This document shows positions 1 to 8,472 of a DNA stretch of 12,236 nucleotides, piece after piece. The translations under genes and the position numbers were made by a program. The DNA lies in assembly GCA_002179805.1 (NCBI GenBank), contig NAVB01000917.1, positions 1 through 12,236 of the forward strand, read 5' to 3'. How positions within the stretch are numbered: the first letter of the stretch is position 1; every line of letters starts with the position of its first letter. Below the pieces are notes generated by a model that was not told the DNA's origin, ran no database searches, and saw only the letters and a list, made by a program, of their open reading frames with translations. Origin of the DNA: Acanthamoeba lenticulata. Lineage: Eukaryota; Discosea; Longamoebia; Acanthamoebidae.

Positions 1-11
1 ATTCCACTAGC

Positions 12-50
12 AAAAATAAATAAATAAATAAAAAGTGATAAAATAAATAA
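12..50. repeat. AT-rich AAAT-type simple repeat
   Basis: This is a run of short AAAT/AAATA units just downstream of the stop codon of the leftmost gene. On the plus strand it holds several overlapping AATAAA hexamers, so it could serve as a poly(A) signal for a plus-strand gene ending left of the window. On the minus strand, where the GT61 gene would need one, no AATAAA is present. It may therefore be simple intergenic or 3'-UTR low-complexity DNA. The role is inference. Confidence 0.6.
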
Positions 51-62
51 CTCGGGTTCATG

Positions 63-2283
63 TTACAGCTCCTTGGCCAGGATACTGATGATTTCGTCCA
101 CGTTGACGATCAAGTCGCCTTTAGGCGTGGCGGTGATGATTGGCACCATATAGTAGTTTTGTTTGAGAAATGCTGCCTGCCACCACGTGCCCTCTGGATA
201 TCGCAGTGCCCTTTGACCACCCCTGGTCACTGGGAAGAACTCGACGACCAACGTGTCGCGCTCCGCAAAGTTGATGTTGTAGAAGGCGCCGCCATGCGCT
301 CCTGAACAAATGCCGTAAAATGGCGTCAGTTACTTGTGCCCTCACGCGAGACACGAGGCGGCAAAGTGGTGTACCGATCACGGCCTTGGCATGCTGGTTG
401 AAGAAGTTTCGAGTAGCTTCGAAGCCCGGGTAGTCGGTATGCCTGAAGACGACTAGTTCCTCGCCTGGAATGTTCCTCTTGGCGATAAAGCCTTGCATGG
501 CTTCAATGAGCTCGTCTTCGTTGAGAACTTTTCGTGAACGGCCTCGGGGCAAGTAGACAATCTTGGTCCGCTTCTCGAGGGGCACGGGCACCACTGGACC
601 GCGCAGCACAACTCAGCTCAGTCTGCCAATGGACAAGCTTGTGGACAAAGAACTGACTGGCTGGCACATACCGCCCAACATGTCCTGCATGGTCTGCCAG
701 ATCCAGGGGTGGTAGCGCGGCACACGACAAGGGTAGAGGATCTGCTTGGCCGCCATGGGGGCGGGCAGAGGGACGAGCGACAAGAACTTGGGGTGGTTGC
801 TGAAGATACGGGACCAAATCTCGCCGCTGTCCGTCGGAGGCGTAACAGGTCAGTTCACTGGACCACGGAAAGGAGGGCAGCACCGAGATGGGGCAGTTGT
901 ATACCGAACGTCCATGGTCTTGCGAGGTCCTACAATGGTCCATGAGGGATCAGAGGAGATCAAGTCCCAAGCTTGTACAATGTCCGGCATCAGTCGATCA
1001 AGGAAGTGTTGAAATGACGAAGCTTGAGGACCTGCGCTCCACAAATCGATAATGAACTCCCAGCTCGGAAAGACGACGACAACAAGGGCTCAAGAAGAGA
1101 GAGAGAGAGAGATCGAACGAACCAACAAACAAGGCGAGCTTGTCGTGATGAGTGGTGTTTGGGAAAACTTGGGTGTGGGAGAACAGCATCGAGTAGTTGC
1201 CGGGCCATTCGCACTCATATTGCCCGCCAAACCCCGTGCCTGGGCGCCTGTAGTAGAGCGCTGCGTGGATAGATGTGGCTCGCGGAGTGAGTCTCCAAGG
1301 TGGGTGTGATGAAAGAGGGAGAGAACGATGTATGTACCGTCCTTCAAGATCACTAGCTGGCCCTGAGTGAATTGCGGGTTGTGGAAGATAAGCTGCTCCG
1401 ACGGGTCTACATCCGCACCGACACAGGTAGTGTGGCGGCACAGCTTGGCATTGTGATCCCGGACGTAGTTGATGACCTGTATATTGTAAAGTGAAGCGCC
1501 AAAGACGAGACAATCAGGCAACATGTCGAACGTGGAGGGAGGAAGGGAGCGGATCTTCTCATCTACCTGCTGCAGCTTGAAGAACATGGCCTGGTGTGCT
1601 TTGTTGATAAACTTGGGCATGTTGATAACAAACGTGGGATACTCCAACTCGACAGCATACAGCACACGCGGATCCCGCGCGCATAACCCAGTGGCATCCC
1701 CCTGAGCACGTGTGTGTTTAGCTCAGCTCTGACCGGTCAGCAAAAAACGGCAACGCACCTGGCGGCACTCATTTAAACGTTGCGGGCGCAGGCGCTCTCG
1801 GCGAGAGAAGGGAGTCACAAACGAAGTACTCCCCTCGTCGTCGACCTTCCTGTCTTTGTGTACATCTTTCGTGCGCTCTGGTGCGTCAGCCAGAAGCATC
1901 CCGTGCAGTTGCCCCTGATGGGCTAGGGTGGCGCCTTCGTCCTTCCCTTCATCCTCACCTTCGGCTGCACCAACGAGAGGTTCAGGGTCGTCATCGTCCA
2001 TGACAGGCTGCGGACAAAGGCTAGAGGTAAGAACAGCCGGCAAAGACAGGCGCAGTGTTGGTGCACCAGGTACCTTTGCAACGTCATAATCTTCAGCTTC
2101 AGCTTTTGGTGGTGGCGCGTCAGCGGCAGCAGGAAGAGTGTGTTGATATAAGTAGAAGTACGTCGCTGCTAGTTGGCAGGCGATTAAAAAGCACACCACC
2201 AAGATCCAGATTCGAGAGTACCACCGTCGGCTGCCAGATCGTGAGACGTAGCCCAGGGTTTGCCCTTTACTTCTATATTTCAT
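63..2283 (-). CDS. GT61-family glycosyltransferase, type II membrane protein (8 exons)
   Basis: Probable Golgi/ER glycosyltransferase of family GT61 (DUF563; relatives are plant xylosyl/arabinosyltransferases and animal EOGT), which moves a sugar from a nucleotide sugar onto a glycan or protein. My exons: 2283..2074, 2007..1759, 1701..1338, 1260..~1127, ~1056..905, 826..672, 611..375, 301..63; about 565-580 aa. Residues 25-46 form one hydrophobic anchor after a basic stretch, giving type II topology. An acidic stem follows. The catalytic region carries SSFQHFLDRLMPD, similar to the family's N-[YF]-[FY]-H segment, then RGRSRKVLNEDEL and finally AVIGAHGGAFYNINF, close to the family's V-G-x-H-G-A-x-L-T-N signature. 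That last motif spans a phase-1 intron and is rebuilt only by splicing. The ATG at 2283 is the first in frame; the frame stays open to 2436 without another ATG. Fourth-intron borders are uncertain. Family assignment is strong; donor and acceptor sugars cannot be read from the sequence. Confidence 0.85.
1057..1126 (-). other. Uncertain fourth intron of the GT61 gene
   Basis: An intron is needed here because the frame of exon 4 (CEWPGNYSMLFSHTQ) differs from that of the next exon (FIIDLWSAGPQ). I chose donor GTTGGT at 1126 and acceptor GGGAG ending at 1057, which keep phase 0. Other frame-compatible pairs exist, for example a donor at 1168 (GTTTTC) with the same acceptor, or phase-2 donors with the acceptor ending at 1064. 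The intron contains a CT-rich tract that acts as the polypyrimidine stretch on the minus strand. None of the donors is a strong GTATGT/GTACGT type, unlike other introns of this gene. Confidence 0.4.
1096..1112 (+). repeat. (GA)n microsatellite inside GT61 intron 4
   Basis: Seventeen bases alternate A and G. Read on the minus strand this is a (TC)n tract that probably forms the polypyrimidine part of the intron. Length polymorphism is likely at such a repeat. Confidence 0.8.
2008..2073 (-). other. Probable 66-nt stop-free intron 1 of the GT61 gene
   Basis: Donor GTACCT follows the codon for Lys70, and the acceptor reads TTTGTCCGCAG. Both ends fall on codon boundaries, the length is a multiple of three and no stop occurs in frame. 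Retention would simply insert 22 residues into the stem between anchor and catalytic domain. It could therefore be constitutive intron, retained sequence or plain coding sequence. The good pyrimidine tract before the acceptor favours an intron. Confidence 0.6.
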
Positions 2284-2790
2284 GACGTCGCCCAAGCTCG
2301 CTGCATGAGCATCAACTCTTGAAGTGGCGAGGATTTTCTTTTCTTTTCCTTCTTGGCCAGCTGCCAAATATTTCAGATTACATCGAAATGGCAACAAGCT
2401 CACGATAAATTGAAAAATTTCGAGGGCCAGCCACAAAGGGAGAGGTGCGCTGAAAACTCAGAAGAAAGAAGGGTGGACGAAGCTGGGGTCTTGTGATAAT
2501 CTCGCTTTGGTCTCCTCGCCCGCGCTTGACATCCAGAACTTACTGCCGCCCCTCAACAAGGTGACTGCCAACTATTTCCAGTTTATTCGGGTGGTTTGTG
2601 GCGCTTGCAAGGCTAATCGTGGCCCTACATCGCTTTTAGTTTGGACATTTACGGGATCAAAGCTGAGTTGTTCCCTTTGTTGCCTCGGCAATCGTGGTGC
2701 GTTTTACCAATCTTTGATCAGCCATCGGGTGGGTGCATTTTCGCCTGCAGCAACTGATCAGTAAAACCAATAATCTGGGTGCGCTTGCAG
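2284..2790. promoter_or_regulatory. Divergent upstream region shared by the GT61 and kinase genes
   Basis: These 507 bp separate two start codons that point away from each other, so they should hold both promoters and both 5' UTRs. The GT61 frame stays open up to 2436 but contains no ATG. The kinase side appears to contain a 5'-UTR intron (2561-2790). I see no convincing TATA box and no conserved coding segment. The short open frames here begin with TTG and show no family resemblance. Confidence 0.6.
2561..2790 (+). other. Probable 5'-UTR intron of the kinase gene
   Basis: The bases before the kinase ATG are GCGCTTGCAG, a good splice acceptor, so the start codon would be the first three bases of an exon. 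A plausible donor, AACAAG|GTGACT, lies at 2561, giving a 230-nt intron. The donor choice is inference. An upstream coding exon cannot be fully excluded, but the MGN start argues that translation begins at 2791. Confidence 0.5.
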
Positions 2791-5700
2791 ATGGGCAACG
2801 CCAACGCCAAGCTGTGGGAGGCGGTGGAAGAGGCCGACGTGCGCACTCTACTTGAGGTTCTCAAGCACAAAGAGGTTGACATCGACCATCGGAAGGAGTA
2901 CAAGCTAGGTCGAAGGAATTGGAGCCAGCTCGGGGCAGGAAATGGAGGAACCGGATGCGATGAGTCAGCGTCGCCATCACTCTCCTCAATCATCACTTCT
3001 GACGGAACGTCCACCGGTGGGGGAGGCACGCTAAGCGAGGTCAAGAACGAGATGAAGTACATGTTTCAAGGAGTGGACAAGGACATCCTCACGCCCCTGC
3101 ATGTCGCCTGCATGCGTGGCAATCGCGAGATTGTCGGCCTCCTGATGACGCATGGGGCTGACATCCACATCAAAGCCGTACACGAGCGTTATGGGCCCTC
3201 ATCGTTGCGAGCATTCCGCAAGCGTGGACGCAAGATTTTGAAACGCTACGAGGAGGAGGGGTACATCGATGATCCACAGCAAGGAGCTACCAACACGGCA
3301 AAGATGCACAAGAGCGCACGCGAGATCTCTCACGGCAACACTCCCCAGCGCTTGAACGCGCGCCTCGGCGTTGGCGGTGGCGGTGGCCACCAGCGCTCCT
3401 TCTCCTCCACAACTGCTGCCTCGGCCGCCTCAGTGCTGACACCCTTCCGGCTCAACGAAGACCCGTCGGGCGGCATGCACCGGCACGCCTCACATGATGA
3501 CGGTGGCTTGGGCGCGGCACGAGGTGGCCGGCCAGGCCTCGGTGGACGCCAGGATGGCGGCCCTTTCGAGGGGATGGACTACATCAAATACTGCCAGTAC
3601 ACGGCTCTTTACTACGCCTGCAAATACCGCAGCAAGGAGGTCGCATTCGACCTTCTCACGCGCCATATTGAGGTAACCTTACTGCCTGGCCTTCCCTTCC
3701 CCCTCTTGAGAGAGACAGGACAGCTGCTCAACCACTACTTGGTAGGACGCGGCACGCATGCGCGCTACGCGAGCCGGTTCGATTGATGCGGAAAAGGCAG
3801 CCAATATCGAAAAGAAGCTCAAGGGCCTACTCATCAAGAACTGGGGCCTCTTCATCGAGGTGCTCATCGACCACCGTGCCGATTTTGTGGCCGCGGTATG
3901 GGCACCCTCTTCTTCTGCGCTTTTTCTTTCACATCACGCGTCGAGAATTATCGGGCGATTTGAATTTTACTTTTCTTTTACTTTTTCCGGTTTTTGTTGA
4001 AACAATTTTTTTTTTGTTGATTTTCGTTTCCTGTGCCACGTGTCATGTTGCGGGGCTGCAGCTATGCGATGCAGCTGCGAGAGGAGACATGGAAATCGTG
4101 GAGCTGCTAGTGGGCCTCGGCGCCAACGTCAACGGGGAGGAGAGCGAGACGGTGGAGAAAGTGATCCTCGAGCGCAAGCCCTCGAAATGGGACACCACGA
4201 CGCCCTACGAGTACATTAGCCGCGAGGACCGACCGCTCTACATCGCCTGCCACAATGGGCAGAGGGAAGTCGTGGAATACTTTTTGCAGATGGGAGCCAT
4301 TGTACAGGATGAAGATGTACGTTCCCCTCCTAGTTGTTTATGCTACACAAACGGTTTTGTATTCTTACAATAACAATGACTGTTCACACCACTTCTAGGT
4401 CAGCACTGCCATCGAGTCGGGCTTCCGTGATATTGCCATGCTTCTTCTCGACGCCCAGACGCAGCAGGGCCACTCGCGCACGCAGGTTGTGCCACCTTCA
4501 ACCACCTTCATCTCTACTTGGTAGCTCACTTAAACTGCTTGTTGGGTTCGGGTTGTGTTGTCACAGCAACAGCAGGACAGGTCGCATATGCCGGCTACTT
4601 CGTCGCCCGCCATCGAGCACAGCATCTATCCAGTCATGGAGCCGCAACAGCTGCAGCCTCAGCTTCCACCCCGCATACAGTCCCCGGTGCTCGACCACCA
4701 ACAGTTGATGCAGCAACAGCAACAGCAGCCAGGCGGCCTCTACCCGCCACAGCAGGCCTTTTTGCACACATCGGGCTCGTCCTACGCGCCGCTCACCTAC
4801 CAGCAGCTGAACTCCTACCGGGGCGGCCAGCAGTCGACCCCACCCGACAGCCCGCCGCCGCAGGGCTCGCCGCCCAGCCCGCTCTTCTTGCAGGCCCCAG
4901 CCCAGCACATCCCGAGCGGCGCGCGCACGCCCGACCCGTACAGCATGCATCACCAACACCACCAGGTCATGAGCACGTCCACTACGCCCACAGGCTCGCC
5001 CCAGCTCTACTCGTCCGCCCTTCCGCCTCAGCAACAGCCGCCCCAGCAGCAGCAACAACAGGCCCAGCCTCAGCCTCAGCGGCCGCTCTATGGCGCCTAC
5101 ACCCCGGCCCTGGCTGTCAACGGCGGTGGCGGCGGTGGTGCCGTGGGCCGACCCTACTTTGCCCAGCCCCAGGCCGCTTACCACCCCAGCGAGCCGCAGC
5201 CGCGCGCCTCCACGCCCCAGCCGCCCCCCATGGCGGCCCCGGCCGCTGCCTACTACCCCAACCAGCAGCAACAACAACAGCAACAGCAGCAGGTTGCTGC
5301 CGCTGGTCCTCCACCATCGTACCTCCAGCACATCGCGCAGCAGCAGCAGGTGCAGCAGCAAGTGCAGCAGGCTCAGGCCCAAGCACAGCAAGCGCAACAA
5401 CAGGCCCAGCAGCAAGCCGCCAGCCTGTACCAGGCGTCGGCCATGCTCTACACGCAAATGGTGCCCTACGCTGCGCGGGCTGCTCCACCCGTCCCCGCAG
5501 CAGCGGCGGCGGTCTACCAGGCGGCCCCGCCACCGGCCCAGCCGCCCCAGCAGCCGCAGCCGCAGCCGCAGGCATACGCCCAGGCGCCCGCCCCGTCGCC
5601 GCACCTGCGCTTGAGCTACCCTCAGGGCCCGGCCCAGGGCCACTTTGTGCTGCCCTCGGCCCCGCCGGGCTACATGCCTCAGGCCCAGGCCCAGCCTCAA

Positions 5701-7157
5701 GGTCCTTACGGACTCGCGCCGCCCGTGCCGATGCACCAGCGCAAGCCCAGTGAGGGCGGCCTCAGCATGGTACAGGCAGTCGCCCAGCAGCAGCAGATCC
5801 CCAAGTCCGACGGGGCGATGGTGCTTTCGGTGGAAACGTCTGGCTCGAGCGACTACATCCACAGCGAGTACGAGGTCGACTACAACGAAGTCGAGCTCGA
5901 GAAGGAGCTCGCGCGCGGCAGCTTTGGCATCGTCTACACAGGCAAGTGGCGAGGCACCGGTACGCGCCAGCTGTCGCCACCTTAACTTGCTGCAGCCCCC
6001 TTAACCTGTTGTTTGCAGACGTTGCTATCAAGAAGCTCGTGAACCAGAACCTGAGCCAGAAGGAGCTCGAGGAGTTCCACTCCGAAGTGAACGTCATGAA
6101 GTGCGTTCCTCTTCCCACTTGCCTCTTGGACGCTCTTAACAAAAAATCAACAAAAATTAACAAACAAAAAACAACAAATTACACAGGAAATTGCATCACC
6201 CGAACGTGCTGCTGCTGATGGGCGTGTGCAGCCAGCCGCCAAACCTGTGTATGATATGCGAGCTGATGACCGGCAGTTTGTGGGACCTGCTCCACCGGCG
6301 CAAGGAGGTGCGGCTCGACTGGCAGCTCGTCATGCGCTTCATCACCGACACCGCGCGGGGCATGGTACGATGATCGTGATGACGACGCTAGAGTGTTGTC
6401 GACAGGAAGCACCACACCGCTGACACTACTCTCTTCTCCCACCAGAACTACCTGCACCTGTTCAAGCCGCCCGTGCTGCACCGCGATCTCAAGACGCCCA
6501 ACCTGCTCGTGGACAAGGACTTCAACGTAAAGATCGCCGATTTCGGGCTCGCGCGGCTCAAGGCGCACGTCATGACGGGCAACCTGGGCACCTGCCAGTA
6601 CATGGCACCCGGTACTCTCATCTCTTCTCCTCCATCTTCCTGTTGTGTTGGGGAAGCTGACAAGGGCGTCTTTCGCCGGCGTGCGCAGAGGTGTTGCGAA
6701 ACGAGAGCTATACGGAGTCGGCCGACGTCTACAGGTGCGCGCTGTCTTCTTTTCTTTTCATGTTTGTCTTCTCTGGGCCACTACATGGCTGATGACTGAT
6801 GATGATGGTGGTGTTGATGTTGGTGGTGGCGGGAACGTAGCTTTGGGATCATCGTGTGGGAGATCGTGGCGCGTGCGCCGCCATTCCATGGGATGCAGAC
6901 AATGCAGATCGCCTACTCAGTCAACCAGGGCTTGCGACCACCCATCCCGCCGCACTGCCCCATTGTACGCCCGCAACACCTTTGGAATTCCTACGCCATG
7001 ACGTATTGTGTGGATCGTCTGTTTGGCTGATCGTGTGTGCATTGTATGTTGTGTGCAGCCCCTGCGTGACCTCATGCAGCGATGTTGGAGTCAAGACCCG
7101 CACCAGAGGCCGTCTTTCTCGGCCATCCTCAACCAGATCAAGACGATTCAATTATAG
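2791..7157 (+). CDS. Ankyrin-repeat, Gln/Pro-rich TKL protein kinase (11 coding exons)
   Basis: Predicted Ser/Thr (TKL/MAPKKK-like) kinase, 1153 aa. Exons: 2791..3672, 3746..3895, 4062..4316, 4399..4485, 4567..5959, 6019..6100, 6187..6364, 6446..6611, 6689..6734, 6841..6964, 7059..7157; all junctions are GT-AG and phases agree. It starts MGNANAK, a typical N-myristoylation signal, so membrane attachment is likely. Ankyrin-type helices lie at about residues 6-31, 98-130 (LTPLHVACMRGN), 268-294 (TALYYACKYRS) and 340-450 (GDMEIVELLVGLGANVN, RPLYIACHNGQREVVEYFL). Residues 459 to about 880 are Gln/Pro/Ala-rich. The kinase domain runs from about 900 to the end: glycine loop ARGSFG at 907-912, VAIK Lys927, HRDLKTPN 1021-1028 with catalytic Asp1023, DFG 1041-1043, APE with Glu1065, then SADVYSFGIIVWE. 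The first loop glycine is Ala; other key residues are intact, so activity is expected. Ankyrin repeats probably bind partners. Substrate and trigger are unknown. Confidence 0.92.
4567..5830 (+). repeat. Gln/Pro/Ala-rich low-complexity coding region
   Basis: About 420 codons of the kinase gene's largest exon encode a disordered linker with many short Gln runs; the longest is ten codons at 5263-5292. CAG and CAA are mixed throughout, so these are not pure trinucleotide repeats. The exon starts inside Gln-coding sequence: the previous exon ends with CAG at 4483-4485 and this one begins CAA CAG CAG at 4567. The stretch 5338-5420 alternates Gln with Val/Ala and may form a coiled coil. Its amplification produces several long open frames in other registers that are not genes. 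Confidence 0.85.
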
Positions 7158-7496
7158 TCATCTTTCTTTTTGCAGAGGAGAGTGAGGGGATAACTTTCTT
7201 CTTCTTCCTCCTCCTCTTCTTCCTCAGCTTCCTATGTGCGCATGACTGGCCAGGATTGCTGTGGGAGCTGCACTGGCTGGCCTTGCCCGCTCACAAGTAA
7301 CAAATATACTGCCTGCTTCCTTTTGCAGCCATGTTGTTGTAGGTGACCCCTTGTCCATCCAGCCCGAGCTGGAGAGGCTGGCTCGGGATGTTCTGTGGCC
7401 ATTGCAAAGTCTTTGGCGAGTACTCCATCACGATTTTAAAAACTCTATTGGGTGTCCAACAATAAAACACTGTACATGGAGGCAAAAGCAGGAGCA
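7158..7496. other. Tail-to-tail gap holding both 3' UTRs
   Basis: This stretch lies between the kinase stop (TAG at 7155-7157) and the Hsp20 stop. It has a pyrimidine-rich tract around 7195-7230 and an acceptor-like TTTTGCAG at 7321-7328, but no coding segment with recognisable similarity. The plus strand has a canonical poly(A) hexamer at 7461. No AATAAA is visible on the minus strand for the Hsp20 gene, whose 3' end may use a variant signal or run into the kinase 3' UTR. Confidence 0.6.
7461..7466 (+). terminator. Poly(A) signal AATAAA for the kinase gene
   Basis: A canonical AATAAA lies about 300 nt after the kinase stop codon and only about 30 nt before the last codon of the opposing Hsp20 gene. 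If it is used, the kinase transcript would end at or just inside the Hsp20 coding region on the other strand. The assignment rests on the motif and orientation only. Confidence 0.5.
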
Positions 7497-8216
7497 TCAC
7501 TCGATCGTGATGGTCTTCGCGGAGGGCTCGGGCGGGTTTGGGCGTGGGACGTCGATTTCGAGCATGCCATCGTTGAACTTGGCCTTGATCTGGTCCCGTG
7601 AGGCTCCCTCTGGCAGCGGGATGCGCCGCTCGAACCGGCCGTAGGAGGACTCCACACGAACGTAGCGCCGGTCCTTGTCCTCTTCCTTCTTCTCCTGCTT
7701 CTTCTCGCCGCGGATGACGAGGGCACCGTCGTCGTCAAGCTCGAGGCGGATGTCCTCCTTCTTTACGCCGGGCAGCTCAGCATGTACATGGATGGCGGCG
7801 TCGGTCTCGGACACGTTGACCTTGGGCGCCCACTGGCCCAGCTGGCGGCCGAAGCCAAAGTCCTCGTCACCACCGAAGAAGGGCGAGAGGCCTCGGTTGG
7901 TGCCGAACATGTCGCCAAGGTCGTTCTCGAAGGCTTCCAGCATGCGGTCGAAGGGCGAGCTCATGAGGCGACGCGTGGACGGCAACTGGTGGCGCCTGCC
8001 ACGTCCGTGCATGGCCATCGCGCGGCCGCCGCCACCGCCGGCGCGAGTGTCGTCGCCCTCGTTGCCGGCTGCTCCCTCGGAGGCCAGGGCGCGTCTTTGG
8101 CTCAAGGTCCACGGCATGGCGGGCTGGAGCTGGCGGCTCAGCAGGCCCCTCGTCATGTGCAAGGGCAGGGCGGGAGCAGCACGCCTGGAGGCAGTGTTGA
8201 GCAGATGGCGAGACAT
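7497..8216 (-). CDS. Small heat-shock protein Hsp20, probably mitochondrial
   Basis: ATP-independent holdase chaperone of the alpha-crystallin/Hsp20 family, 239 aa, one uninterrupted exon. Such proteins bind unfolding proteins under stress and pass them to Hsp70. The alpha-crystallin domain covers about residues 128-225, with VNVSETDAAIHVHAELPGV and the diagnostic NDGMLEIDVPR near its end. The last residues contain Ile-Thr-Ile (236-238), matching the I-x-I/V tail motif used in oligomer assembly, placed almost at the C-terminus. The first 46 residues are rich in Arg, Ala, Ser and Leu and lack acidic residues (MSRHLLNTASRRAAPALPLH and on), typical of a mitochondrial presequence; a Gly/Asp-rich spacer follows. 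The absence of introns, in a window where neighbours are intron-rich, fits a stress gene. A TATA-like element lies about 67 nt upstream. Family is certain; location is a prediction. Confidence 0.95.
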   Translation of the reverse strand: MSRHLLNTASRRAAPALPLHMTRGLLSRQLQPAMPWTLSQRRALASEGAAGNEGDDTRAGGGGGRAMAMHGRGRRHQLPSTRRLMSSPFDRMLEAFENDLGDMFGTNRGLSPFFGGDEDFGFGRQLGQWAPKVNVSETDAAIHVHAELPGVKKEDIRLELDDDGALVIRGEKKQEKKEEDKDRRYVRVESSYGRFERRIPLPEGASRDQIKAKFNDGMLEIDVPRPNPPEPSAKTITIE

Positions 8217-8219
8217 TCT

Positions 8220-8262
8220 TGGTGTGCGTGTATGTGTATGTGTATTTGTGTGTTGTGTACAG
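8220..8262. repeat. TG/TA-rich simple sequence in the Hsp20 5' UTR
   Basis: The plus strand reads as an imperfect run of GTGT, GTAT and GTGTG units directly upstream of the Hsp20 start codon; on the sense strand it is CA-rich. It would lie in the 5' leader. Any effect on translation or structure is unknown. Confidence 0.5.
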
Positions 8263-8282
8263 GGAGGGACTGGTCCCCTCTT

Positions 8283-8289
8283 CTTATAT
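8283..8289 (-). promoter_or_regulatory. TATA-like box of the Hsp20 gene
   Basis: The minus strand reads CCATATAAGAAG, a TATA-like element 67-73 nt upstream of the ATG at 8216. That spacing would put transcription start about 35-45 nt before the ATG. A TTC and a GAA half-site lie at 8303-8305 and 8309-8311 but are three bases apart rather than the two of a canonical heat-shock element. TATA function is inferred. Confidence 0.45.
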
Positions 8290-8472
8290 GGTGGGCCGCC
8301 AGTTCCTCGAAGTCTCGGCCAGCGAAGGTCCTTTTGCTGTTGTTCCGCTGGTCACCTGATTTTCTCATCACTTTCGTCCGCGGCTCGCCGACGATGAGCG
8401 AAATGGAGAATTGCGCCGTGACCGGTCGTCTTGTTGAGGAGCGCCCAATATGACGAGGCTCGAGGCCAGAAC

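Noticed and set aside
2284..2436. Upstream extension of the GT61 protein by 51 codons
   Set aside because: The frame is open but the apparent first codon at 2436 is TTG, and the ATG at 2283 already gives a sensible type II anchor close to the N-terminus.
2507..2764. Small 85-codon open frame upstream of the kinase
   Set aside because: It begins with TTG, not ATG, crosses the probable donor of the 5'-UTR intron and resembles no family.
4518..5862. Long open frames (411 codons plus, 433 codons minus) over the Gln/Pro-rich exon
   Set aside because: They are other registers of CAG/CAA/CCG-rich DNA, giving Ala-, Leu- or Arg-rich nonsense. Only the Gln/Pro frame splices in phase to the ankyrin and kinase exons.
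8303..8311. Heat-shock element (TTC and GAA half-sites) upstream of Hsp20
   Set aside because: The half-sites are three bases apart instead of two and no third unit lies in register, so I do not call an element.
7675..8453. Plus-strand open frames across the Hsp20 gene
   Set aside because: They are antisense shadows of an unambiguous Hsp20 coding sequence and show no family resemblance.
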